6,439 nucleotides of DNA from Dehalococcoidia bacterium (GCA_030619615.1 JAUXBC010000045.1:1-6439), one strand, 5' to 3'; numbered from the stretch's first letter, positions 1 to 5,511 are shown. The notes: generated from the sequence alone by a model not told the origin. A program made the numbers and translations.

Positions 1-1046
1 AGGTTTGCCTCCAGGCGACCGCTCTGCTCGCCAACGCCGACGACCTGGGAGAAAAGAGGGGGGAAAACCGGGTGTTCGATGAGCGCCCGGGAAAGCGATT
101 CCCCGGAGTGGACATCGGCACGCACCCTCACCAGCGCATCCCTAAGCGGGGCATTGTCCGTCGTCTGAATCACCAGATCGAGAGCCTCGGTGATGGTAAC
201 CCCACCACGAATCAGGATAGCGATGTTCCTCGCCAGCTTGGACATCGTCCCTTTGATATTGATGTTACCGATAAGCGGTATCCGCCATATCAGGGCATCC
301 CTTCTCAGTTTCCCTTTCGCTCCTCTGAAATACAACCACCCAAGACCAGCAAGAGCCACCATGCCCAGCAATAGATATAATATGTTGGCTCTAAGGAATG
401 CGGCAAAGCCGAGCATTATCCTGGTGAATATAGGTAGATCGCCAGCAAAGGCGGTGAAAAGGCCGCTCATCGCCGGTAGAACAAAGAAGATCATTACCCC
501 CATGGCAACAACAGCCAGGGCAAGCACAAAGGCGGGGTAGATCATGGCACCTCTAATCTTACTGGAAACGGAAGCCTCCTTCTCCATCTGGATCACTATC
601 TCCCTCAGCATCACCTCCAGGTTGCCTATCTCCTCCCCCACCCTTGTCATGCGCAAATAGAAGGGGGAGAACACATTGGGGAATTTGGCACAGGCCTCGG
701 AGAAGGGGCTCCCCGTCTCTATAGCCCCGATCAGTTGACGAACCACCTTCTTCATGCTGGTCTTGGTGGTTCGCCCGTAGAGCATATGGAGCGTAGGGAG
801 GATGGCGATCCCGGAGCTAAGCAAAGTGGACATATCACGGGTGAAATAGACCACATCATTGCGACTCACCCGGAACAAGGAAGGCATTGCCTCATCCAAG
901 GAGGGGGGTGTTCTTTTTTTATCCAGGCTGATGATGGTGAGTGCAGATTGCCACAGCAATTGCTCGGCGCTCTGCTCCGAGTCAGCCTCCAGCGTCCCTG
1001 TGGTCATATCACCCCTGGTGTTACAGGCTACATATTTAAACCACAT
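1..1046 (-). CDS. pilC: Type IV pilus / type II secretion inner-membrane platform protein PilC (GspF family), 3' end cut by window edge
   Basis: PilC is the polytopic inner-membrane platform on which the PilB motor acts during pilus assembly. Reading leftwards from ATG 1046 gives 348 residues without a stop, so the C-terminus (about 50 residues, including the last membrane helix) lies outside the window. Two T2SSF repeats are visible. The first runs from about residue 66 (YFTRDMSTLLSSGI) and holds RVGEEIGNLE near 135-144. The second starts near residue 269 (SKLARNIAILIRGGV) and holds GVGEQSGRLE near 337-346. Hydrophobic helices lie at about 169-192 and 221-240. The start is supported by an AGGGG ribosome site at 1055-1059, 8 nt upstream. 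pilB precedes it on the same strand, 155 bp away. An archaeal-type or competence GspF relative is possible, but linkage to an MshEN-type PilB favours PilC. Confidence 0.95.
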   Translation of the reverse strand, partial: MWFKYVACNTRGDMTTGTLEADSEQSAEQLLWQSALTIISLDKKRTPPSLDEAMPSLFRVSRNDVVYFTRDMSTLLSSGIAILPTLHMLYGRTTKTSMKKVVRQLIGAIETGSPFSEACAKFPNVFSPFYLRMTRVGEEIGNLEVMLREIVIQMEKEASVSSKIRGAMIYPAFVLALAVVAMGVMIFFVLPAMSGLFTAFAGDLPIFTRIMLGFAAFLRANILYLLLGMVALAGLGWLYFRGAKGKLRRDALIWRIPLIGNINIKGTMSKLARNIAILIRGGVTITEALDLVIQTTDNAPLRDALVRVRADVHSGESLSRALIEHPVFPPLFSQVVGVGEQSGRLEAN

Positions 1047-1071
1047 TGCCTAAACCCCTAATATTTGTCCC

Positions 1072-1107
1072 AAACAAAAATGGCTTGGGAAGTTCCAGCC
1101 CAAACCA
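1072..1107 (-). terminator. Terminator-like hairpin between pilB and pilC
   Basis: On the minus strand a 9-position stem (one mismatch) with a 9-nt loop spans 1107-1081: TGGTTTGGG pairs with CCCAAGCCA. It is followed directly by a T-rich tract (ATTTTTGTTT), as in an intrinsic terminator placed after pilB and before pilC. The GC content of the stem is moderate, so it may be partial or act as an attenuator instead. Confidence 0.5.
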
Positions 1108-1133
1108 ATAACATATAACTTTGAATATGTCAA
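1105..1133 (-). promoter_or_regulatory. Candidate sigma70-type promoter for pilC
   Basis: On the minus strand a perfect TTGACA (1133-1128) is followed by a 17-bp spacer ending in TGT (an extended -10 TGn) and then TATTGG (1110-1105), a weak -10 with 3 of 6 matches. The predicted transcription start is near 1098, inside the loop of the hairpin listed at 1072-1107. Transcripts from here would lack half of that stem. Confidence 0.4.
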
Positions 1134-1201
1134 TAAGTAATTAGTCCTAGGTCTATGGTTGCAGTTGCGTGGCTCAATATCTTGCAGCCCTTCCCCGCTG
1201 T

Positions 1202-2896
1202 TTACCCAATGGTGAAGACGTTGCGGATCACCTCTCTAGGGGTAGTTATCCCCTCCTTGACCTTGAGCATGCCATCGCGGCGCATGGTGACCAGTCCCTC
1301 TTTTATAGCCTGTTCCCTGATCTCAATAGCACCTATCCCTCGGTTCACCATCTCTCTTATGGTGTCAGTCATTGGCACCATCTCGAAAACCCCGGTTCTC
1401 CCTAAGAAGCCGGTATGGGAGCAGAAGCTACAGCCAGTGCCGTAGGCGAAATGGGTTTTTTCCTCTCCCATCTCCTTCTGGTAAGCCATGGCCTCAACAA
1501 CGGAAGCCTCCTTCATCTCTCGACAATAGGGGCAGACCTTCCTCACCAGTCGCTGTGACATACCGGCAACGACCGCTGAGGTAACCAGGAAGTGCTCCAC
1601 CCCGAAATCCAAGAGGCGAACGATGGCGCCGGAAGCATCATTAGCATGGATCGATGACAGCACCAGGTGCCCAGTGAGGGCAGCCGTTATCGCCACATTC
1701 GCTGTCTCGGCATCGCGGATCTCGCCAACGAGGATGACATCGGGGTCAAGGCGCATGATCGCCCGCAGCCCACTGACAAAGGTGATCTCCGCCGGTCGAT
1801 TAACCTGAATCTGACGGATCCCATTAAATTCATATTCAATGGGATCCTCAATGGTCATAATGTTGAGCTCTTTAGCATTCAACTTGCTCACTGTGGCATA
1901 GAGGGTTGTGGTCTTTCCTGAGCCGGTGGGGCCGCTAATCAGGATCATGCCGAAGGGAGACTCAATTGCCTTTTGATAGGTCTCCAAAACATGGGGCGAC
2001 ATCCCCACCTCGGTGAGCTCAAGCAGGGAGAGGGATTTGTCCAAAACGCGCAGCACCACCATCTCCCCATGATTGGTGCCCATGGTGGCAACGCGGAAAT
2101 CCACATCCCGGTCGGCAATTGTGGAGCTGAACTGACCATCCTGGGCACGCCTTCTTTCCGCAATGTTCATGTTGGCCAGCACCTTGATCCTGGTCAGAAG
2201 CGCTGAGTGAACCTCGTGGGGCAGGGAAACGATATCATGTAGCACTCCATCGATCCTATAGCGAATTTGAACGTCCTCCTCCTGGGGCACAATATGAACA
2301 TCCGATGCCCTATCCTTTACCGCCTGGGTAAGAAGCATCTCCACTGCTCGGACCACCGGGGCATGGCTGATTGCCTCAAGGGTGAGCAGTGGCTCCGATA
2401 CCACCCTTCCCCGGGCAGTGCTCAGCAACTGCCTGATCTCCTTCTCGATCTGAGTGGTCAACTTATATTGAGTATCTATGGTCTCACGGATGCCACCATG
2501 GAGGGGGATGACCGGCTTTATCCTCTTCCTAGTCAATACAGCAAGGGTGTCGATGAGTTGAAGGTTATCGGGGTCATCCATAGCCACCATCAAAGTATCG
2601 CCATCCACAGATAAAGGCAAAACATTATGCTCCCGAGCCACCTCCTCTGGGATCAACGCCAGAGCGGAGGCCTGCACCTGCGCCTGCTTCAGATCGACTG
2701 CAGGAACATTGAGCTGGAAGCTGAGGACGGTGGCAAGGGTCTCTTCGCTGATGAGACGCCGCTCTAGAAGAACCTCCTTTAAATCCCTGTTAGCGTGCTT
2801 AGCAGCCTCACGGGCAGCTTCAAGCTGTTCAGGGGTAATAAACGCCCCCTCCACTAGGAGCTCATCTATCTGCTTCTTCTTCCCCGGTTCCATCAT
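1202..2896 (-). CDS. pilB: Type IV pilus assembly ATPase PilB (GspE/PulE family)
   Basis: This is the hexameric cytoplasmic ATPase that drives pilin polymerisation through PilC. It is 564 aa, normal for the family. Residues about 8-68 form an MshEN-like helical region and about 70-130 the rest of the T2SSE N-terminal domain. The motor domain shows Walker A GPTGSGKT (322-329), Asp box TIEDPIEYE (348-356), Walker B region DPDVILVGEIRD (384-395) and His box GHLVLSSIHAND (409-420). The zinc tetracysteine is C455-x2-C458 with C489-x2-C492. The zinc site and N-terminal domain mark PilB/GspE rather than the retraction ATPase PilT. GGAGG (2903-2907) lies 6 nt from the first ATG and 9 nt from a second in-frame ATG (2893), so either could initiate. 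pilC follows on the same strand. A type II secretion GspE is the main alternative. Confidence 0.96.
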   Translation of the reverse strand: MMEPGKKKQIDELLVEGAFITPEQLEAAREAAKHANRDLKEVLLERRLISEETLATVLSFQLNVPAVDLKQAQVQASALALIPEEVAREHNVLPLSVDGDTLMVAMDDPDNLQLIDTLAVLTRKRIKPVIPLHGGIRETIDTQYKLTTQIEKEIRQLLSTARGRVVSEPLLTLEAISHAPVVRAVEMLLTQAVKDRASDVHIVPQEEDVQIRYRIDGVLHDIVSLPHEVHSALLTRIKVLANMNIAERRRAQDGQFSSTIADRDVDFRVATMGTNHGEMVVLRVLDKSLSLLELTEVGMSPHVLETYQKAIESPFGMILISGPTGSGKTTTLYATVSKLNAKELNIMTIEDPIEYEFNGIRQIQVNRPAEITFVSGLRAIMRLDPDVILVGEIRDAETANVAITAALTGHLVLSSIHANDASGAIVRLLDFGVEHFLVTSAVVAGMSQRLVRKVCPYCREMKEASVVEAMAYQKEMGEEKTHFAYGTGCSFCSHTGFLGRTGVFEMVPMTDTIREMVNRGIGAIEIREQAIKEGLVTMRRDGMLKVKEGITTPREVIRNVFTIG

Positions 2897-2940
2897 CTCT
2901 CACCTCCCCCTCTTAATACCCCAAGTATCGCCCATTCCAT
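2893..2940 (-). CDS. Possible 15-codon leader ORF overlapping the pilB start
   Basis: A short frame (MEWAILGVLRGGGER) begins at ATG 2940, with GGGAGG (2945-2950) 4 nt upstream. Its TGA stop (2895-2893) overlaps the pilB start as ATGATG. This arrangement is typical of translational coupling, and the frame lies wholly in the predicted pilB 5' leader. Its short length and the lack of a homology test keep confidence low. It may exist only because the pilB ribosome site is purine-rich. Confidence 0.25.
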   Translation of the reverse strand: MEWAILGVLRGGGER

Positions 2941-3007
2941 TAAGCCTCCCATTAGCCTACATCCAAACTTTAACAGCAAATATTAATATCAATAATCCTG
3001 TGGAAAC

Positions 3008-3036
3008 ATTTAAGCACATTTGAAGGCAAATGTCAA
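3008..3036 (-). promoter_or_regulatory. Predicted sigma70-type promoter of pilB
   Basis: On the minus strand TTGACA (3036-3031, perfect) is followed by a 17-bp spacer and TTAAAT (3013-3008, 4 of 6). The start of transcription would be near 3001, leaving a leader of about 105 nt before the pilB ATG. It lies in the 246-bp gap between the divergent pilB and dedA genes. Confidence 0.6.
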
Positions 3037-3078
3037 CTGTAAAGGAGTTTATGGTAGCATTTCTTAACCCTGCTTGGC

Positions 3079-3107
3079 TTGACGCTAATCTGACCATTTG
3101 ATACACT
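3079..3107 (+). promoter_or_regulatory. Predicted sigma70-type promoter of the dedA-family gene
   Basis: TTGACG (3079-3084, 5 of 6) is followed by a 17-bp spacer and TACACT (3102-3107, 4 of 6). Transcription would begin near 3114, about 30 nt before the TTG start of the membrane-protein gene. It faces away from the pilB promoter, with the two -35 boxes about 42 bp apart. Confidence 0.6.
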
Positions 3108-3142
3108 CCCATCCAGGCACTTAAAATCGAGCTGAGGATGGT

Positions 3143-3760
3143 TTGGAAGAGCAAATATTAGACTTTATCAGCCGGGTCTATGAATTTCTCGGGTGGTCTG
3201 GTGTGGTAATTCTTATGGCTCTGGAAAGTGCCTGCATCCCCATACCCAGCGAGGTTATCATGCCCCTCAGCGGCTGGATGCTGATCAAGGAACGAGGTTT
3301 GGGAGCAAGTTATAACCTGATAGCGGGGTTTTGGGGGGCTCTGGGGTGTACCATTGGCTCAACCATTGCCTACTGGGTTGGGGCCTGGGGTGGTCGACCC
3401 TTGGCTGAGAGGTATGGAAGATACGTTCTCCTCTCGCGCCACGATCTAGAGCTTGCCGATCGTTTGTTTGCGAGACATGGCGACTGGGTCATCTTCACCT
3501 CTCGTCTGCTCCCCGTGGTGCGTACCTTTATCAGCCTCCCCGCCGGGATCGCTAGGACGAATTTCCCTAAGTTCTTGCTCTATACCTTTCTCGGCTCCTT
3601 CCTCTGGTGCCTCGGCTTAGCCTATGGAGGCTACCAACTGGGGGTACACTGGGAACAGATTAGCATCGCCATGCGCCCCCTTTTGGTGCCTATCATACTG
3701 GGGATTGCCGCTCTTATCGGGATTTACCTCTACCGCCGTTTAAAAGCGATCAGGGGCTAG
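3143..3760 (+). CDS. DedA family (SNARE-associated/VTT domain) inner-membrane protein
   Basis: DedA proteins are polytopic inner-membrane proteins, and several are implicated in recycling undecaprenyl phosphate or other lipid carriers. At 205 aa the length is normal. Diagnostic features are ESACIPIPSE (28-37) in the first re-entrant segment, GSTIAYWVGAWGGR (72-85), and RLLPVVRTFISLPAG (121-135) with the conserved R-x2-P-x2-R pattern. Hydrophobic stretches lie at about 17-46, 55-80, 115-135, 143-165 and 177-196, and the C-terminus is basic (YRRLKAIRG). The start is TTG: an in-frame TAA at 3122-3124 leaves no upstream ATG. GAGG (3134-3137) precedes it by 5 nt, and the next in-frame ATG would remove the first helix. 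The ATG at 3138 is out of frame and stops within 8 codons. The exact substrate of this member cannot be read from sequence. Confidence 0.93.
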   Translation: MEEQILDFISRVYEFLGWSGVVILMALESACIPIPSEVIMPLSGWMLIKERGLGASYNLIAGFWGALGCTIGSTIAYWVGAWGGRPLAERYGRYVLLSRHDLELADRLFARHGDWVIFTSRLLPVVRTFISLPAGIARTNFPKFLLYTFLGSFLWCLGLAYGGYQLGVHWEQISIAMRPLLVPIILGIAALIGIYLYRRLKAIRG

Positions 3761-3789
3761 CTATCTACAGTATCACCTTGATCTCGATG

Positions 3790-3798
3790 TGGTATACT
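3790..3798 (+). promoter_or_regulatory. Extended -10 promoter for the DUF6391-type gene
   Basis: TGGTATACT carries the TGn extension and a 5-of-6 -10 box (TATACT, 3793-3798). The -35 region at 3770-3775 (GTATCA) is weak, as often tolerated with an extended -10. The start of transcription would be near 3805, after the dedA stop and 24 nt before the favoured ATG at 3829. Confidence 0.5.
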
Positions 3799-3828
3799 AT
3801 GATTGGTCATGAAGAAGAGGAGGGGAGC

Positions 3829-4329
3829 ATGAACGGCAACTTTATTACCGCCCTGCGTCAGAATCATGCCCTGGAGCACGCCACTATTGCCCTTTTGACT
3901 AGGAGGGTAGGCCTAAACGTCAGGCTGGTGGGACAGGCGACTACTGCGGGCTTCTATGTCTATGGTAATGTCCCCACCGATGCGATTCAGGAGGCTGCTA
4001 CGGAAGGCTTAGCTCGATTGCAGAGTGGTGAGAGGGATTTAGCGTTATCGCCCCTTTGCGGCACAAACGTCTCTGTAGCAGGGATAATGGCAGGGGTAGC
4101 TTGCCTTCTTGCTCTAGGGGGTAAGGACCGGAGGGGGAGGCTTCCCATAGCAATCCTGGCCGCAACATGGGCTATTATAGCAGCCCAGCCCGTTGGCAGG
4201 ATTGCCCAAAAGTATCTGACCACCTCGGCAGATCTCTCCGATGTTAGCATCAAGCGGATTACGCGCCGGGGTACTCACACTCGAATCCTTCACAAAATAG
4301 AGACTGCTCGAGAGTTGAAGCTGGAATAG
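3829..4329 (+). CDS. DUF6391-type small membrane protein, function unknown
   Basis: This 166-aa protein has an N-terminal soluble part with NHALEHATIALL (12-23), a GFYVYGNVPTD stretch (41-51) and SPLCGTN (74-80). Two hydrophobic helices follow at about 81-97 and 105-121, then a basic tail. The HALEHAT and CGTN motifs match, from memory, the DUF6391 family of Chloroflexota and cyanobacteria, which has no assigned role. The paired His and Glu in HALEHAT recall metal-binding motifs, but this is only suggestive. An in-frame ATG at 3778 would add 17 residues. ATG 3829 is preferred because GGAGGGG (3819-3825) sits directly before it, the predicted promoter lies between the two codons, and homology-like sequence starts only here. 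The dedA stop is 68 bp upstream. No terminator is seen between them, so some cotranscription is possible. Confidence 0.8.
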   Translation: MNGNFITALRQNHALEHATIALLTRRVGLNVRLVGQATTAGFYVYGNVPTDAIQEAATEGLARLQSGERDLALSPLCGTNVSVAGIMAGVACLLALGGKDRRGRLPIAILAATWAIIAAQPVGRIAQKYLTTSADLSDVSIKRITRRGTHTRILHKIETARELKLE

Positions 4330-4363
4330 AGTCACTCAACCGAGGTAATGAAGCTTGCCTTAT

Positions 4364-4392
4364 TTGATCAACATTCTCGTTTGTAGTAAACT
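4364..4392 (+). promoter_or_regulatory. Predicted promoter of tRNA-Arg
   Basis: TTGATC (4364-4369, 4 of 6) is followed by a 17-bp spacer and TAAACT (4387-4392, 4 of 6). The transcription start would be near 4399, about 10 nt before the mature tRNA 5' end. An 8-bp perfect inverted repeat (CAACATTC at 4369-4376, GAATGTTG at 4402-4409) brackets the -10 box. Confidence 0.5.
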
Positions 4393-4408
4393 CTCTAAAG
4401 GGAATGTT

Positions 4409-4484
4409 GTCCCTGTAGCTCAGTGGAAAGAGCGACTGCCTTCTAAGCAGTGGGTCGTGGGTTCGAATCCCTCCAGGGACGCCA
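4409..4484 (+). tRNA. tRNA-Arg (anticodon UCU), CCA encoded
   Basis: A complete 76-nt cloverleaf reads AGA codons. The acceptor GTCCCTG (4409-4415) pairs with CAGGGAC (4474-4480), with discriminator G and encoded CCA (4482-4484). The D stem is GCTC/GAGC with loop AGTGGAAA. The anticodon stem ACTGC/GCAGT encloses CTTCTAA, with anticodon TCT at 4442-4444. The variable loop is GGGTC, and the T loop TTCGAAT is canonical. The T stem GTGGG/CCCTC has one U-U mismatch at the second pair (positions 50 and 64). A broken integrase gene follows on the same strand, so this tRNA is the probable integration target. Confidence 0.96.
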
Positions 4485-4503
4485 CCCCATAGCTAACCCA
4501 AAG

Positions 4504-4588
4504 CTATCTTATCCCCCAATCCCTGGGCAAAAACCCAGGGATTTTTGCTAAAAGACCAACTGCTTCGGCAAAAAGGGGGATAAGATGG
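4504..4588 (+). repeat. Nested inverted repeats between tRNA-Arg and the integrase start
   Basis: Segment 4504-4517 (CTATCTTATCCCCC) is complementary to 4575-4588 (GGGGGATAAGATGG) over 14 positions, 13 Watson-Crick pairs and one G-U. The right arm contains the integrase ribosome site (GGGGG, 4575-4579) and its ATG (4585-4587). Inside the helix lie the terminator hairpin (4518-4543) and a second 7-bp inverted repeat, TTTTTGC (4542-4548) with GCAAAAA (4568-4574). The arms abut almost without unpaired bases, so the RNA could form a three-way junction. A competing 6-bp repeat, ATAGCT/AGCTAT, lies at 4489-4507. Confidence 0.7.
4518..4546 (+). terminator. Intrinsic terminator of tRNA-Arg
   Basis: A 10-bp perfect stem (AATCCCTGGG, 4518-4527, with CCCAGGGATT, 4534-4543) has the loop CAAAAA and runs straight into TTTTT (4542-4546). 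It sits 34 nt after the tRNA CCA end and before the integrase gene. It would stop tRNA transcription and limit read-through into the integrase, which has no obvious promoter of its own downstream. Confidence 0.9.
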
Positions 4589-5334
4589 AAACCAACCTCC
4601 AAGAGCAACTCAACCGGATCGTTGAAAGGAAGAGCAAGGCAACCCAGCTCGATAACCTGATTCAGGGCTACAGGTTATATGCTCAAACTGAGGGCAAGAG
4701 CCAGAAGACAATAAGCATCACTATCACAGCAGCCACCAGCCTTAGAGACTTCCTCAAGGCTAATGGGTTTCCCACCGATGTCGCCGAGATAGGTGCTCAG
4801 GAACTAAGGGAGTTCATCCTTCATCTCCAGCAGGTGAAAGCGTACAAGTATCACCCGTTCACCAGACCACAGGATAAGGGGCTATCGGGACATGCCATTA
4901 ACTGCTACCTCAGGGCCATAAGGGCCTTCTGGTCCTGGCTAGGCCGAGAGGAGATTATCCTGTCAAACCCCTTCGCAAAGGTGAGAATCCCCAAGGCACC
5001 TAAGAAGGTGATCCCTACATTCTCAGAGAGCCAGATGCAGGCCCTGCTGGGAGTGATACACACCCCTACACCGGTCGGCTTTAGAGACTGGACGATGATC
5101 CTCACGCTTCTCGATACAGGACTCCGAGCAAGCGAACTCGTAGGTCTCACTGTAAAGAATGTTAACTTGGACGATGGCATCGTTAAGGTTAATGGCAAGG
5201 GGGCAAAAGAGAGGATAGTCCCGACCGGGGCGAGGAGCGCAAAGCATATCTCAGCCGCGAAGCATATTTTGAAGCTGCGCCAAGCAACAGGCAGGAAAGC
5301 GACCGCGCGAAAGCGGCTAGGTTGTGGCGGTTGA
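4585..5334 (+). pseudogene. Truncated tyrosine recombinase/integrase (XerC/D-like), C-terminal catalytic part lost
   Basis: The 249-codon frame begins as a normal site-specific recombinase. The N-terminal SAM-like core-binding domain spans about 21-119 (YRLYAQTEGKSQKTIS; GHAINCYLRAIRAFWSWL). A linker follows (NPFAKVRIPKAPKKVIPTFS), then the start of the catalytic domain at about 145. The first catalytic Arg is R181 in DTGLRASEL, and the beta-strand Lys lies in GKGAKERIVP (204-213). After about residue 215-220 the sequence turns into a low-complexity basic tail and stops. The HxxR box, second His/Trp and Tyr nucleophile are absent in every frame downstream, so it cannot catalyse strand exchange; intact relatives are about 300-340 aa. 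The start ATG follows GGGGG by 5 nt. Adjacency to tRNA-Arg in the same orientation fits the integrase end of an element. No distal copy of the tRNA 3' end is seen in this window. Confidence 0.88.
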
Positions 5335-5339
5335 TTTAA
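5235..5339 (+). pseudogene. Possible tail of an unrelated protein, fused out of frame into the broken integrase
   Basis: In the reading frame offset from the integrase, the DNA reads EERKAYLSREAYFEAAPSN, continues to KAARLWRLI and ends at TAA 5337-5339. This looks like an ordinary soluble helical C-terminus, far more so than the integrase-frame reading of the same bases (RKATARKRLGCGG). The bases therefore probably come from another gene joined to the integrase at about 5225-5245 by deletion or recombination. I do not recognise the donor. It has no start of its own. The call rests only on how protein-like the frame looks. Confidence 0.4.
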
Positions 5340-5511
5340 CAATCCTGACAATTGTTCTTCCATCCATGCGTATTATCGCCTGAGCTTGGCGGGGCCCGTT
5401 TACGTTGCGGCGTATGCACTAGTGTTTCGTTGTGAATTGCCACTGAGAGAGGTCTTCTAAGTATTATGGTACAGGGCTGGCTGGTCGCTGGTCTTTGACT
5501 TGTTAGATGCC
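5340..5511. other. Non-coding stretch after the broken integrase
   Basis: I see no supported gene here. A frame without ATG stays open from 5335 to TAA 5458-5460 (41 codons) but has no ribosome site or recognisable motif. A weak AT-rich inverted repeat AACAAT/ATTGTT lies near 5338-5356, with no proper T-tract. The stretch is best read as scar DNA at the end of a lost element or as upstream DNA of the iron-sulfur gene. Confidence 0.4.

Noticed and set aside
72..1061. Several plus-strand open frames of 64-116 aa
   Set aside because: All are antisense to pilC, whose minus-strand frame is continuous over 348 codons with T2SSF motifs.
2267..2614. 115-aa plus-strand open frame
   Set aside because: It lies antisense within pilB with no motif or convincing ribosome site.
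3051..3101. 16-codon plus-strand ORF after AAAGGAG, between the divergent promoters
   Set aside because: The ribosome site is only 3 nt from the ATG, and the ORF lies upstream of the predicted dedA transcription start, so it would rarely be transcribed.
3778..3828. ATG 3778 as start of the DUF6391-type protein
   Set aside because: It lies upstream of the extended -10 promoter and adds a poorly conserved-looking acidic stretch. ATG 3829 has the stronger ribosome site.
4905..5363. 152-aa minus-strand open frame
   Set aside because: It is antisense to the integrase, where domain motifs are clear on the plus strand, and its own translation shows no family features.
5335..5460. 41-codon open frame in line with the integrase stop, ending at TAA 5458
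   Set aside because: It has no start codon or ribosome site and no recombinase motif (no HxxR, no Tyr context), so it is not a missing integrase C-terminus by stop read-through.
5334..5508. Possible integron attC site (ATTTAAC as R-site, GTTAGAT as partner)
   Set aside because: The spacing of about 175 bp exceeds usual attC lengths, and the inner arms needed for an attC fold are not seen. The short degenerate motifs occur by chance.
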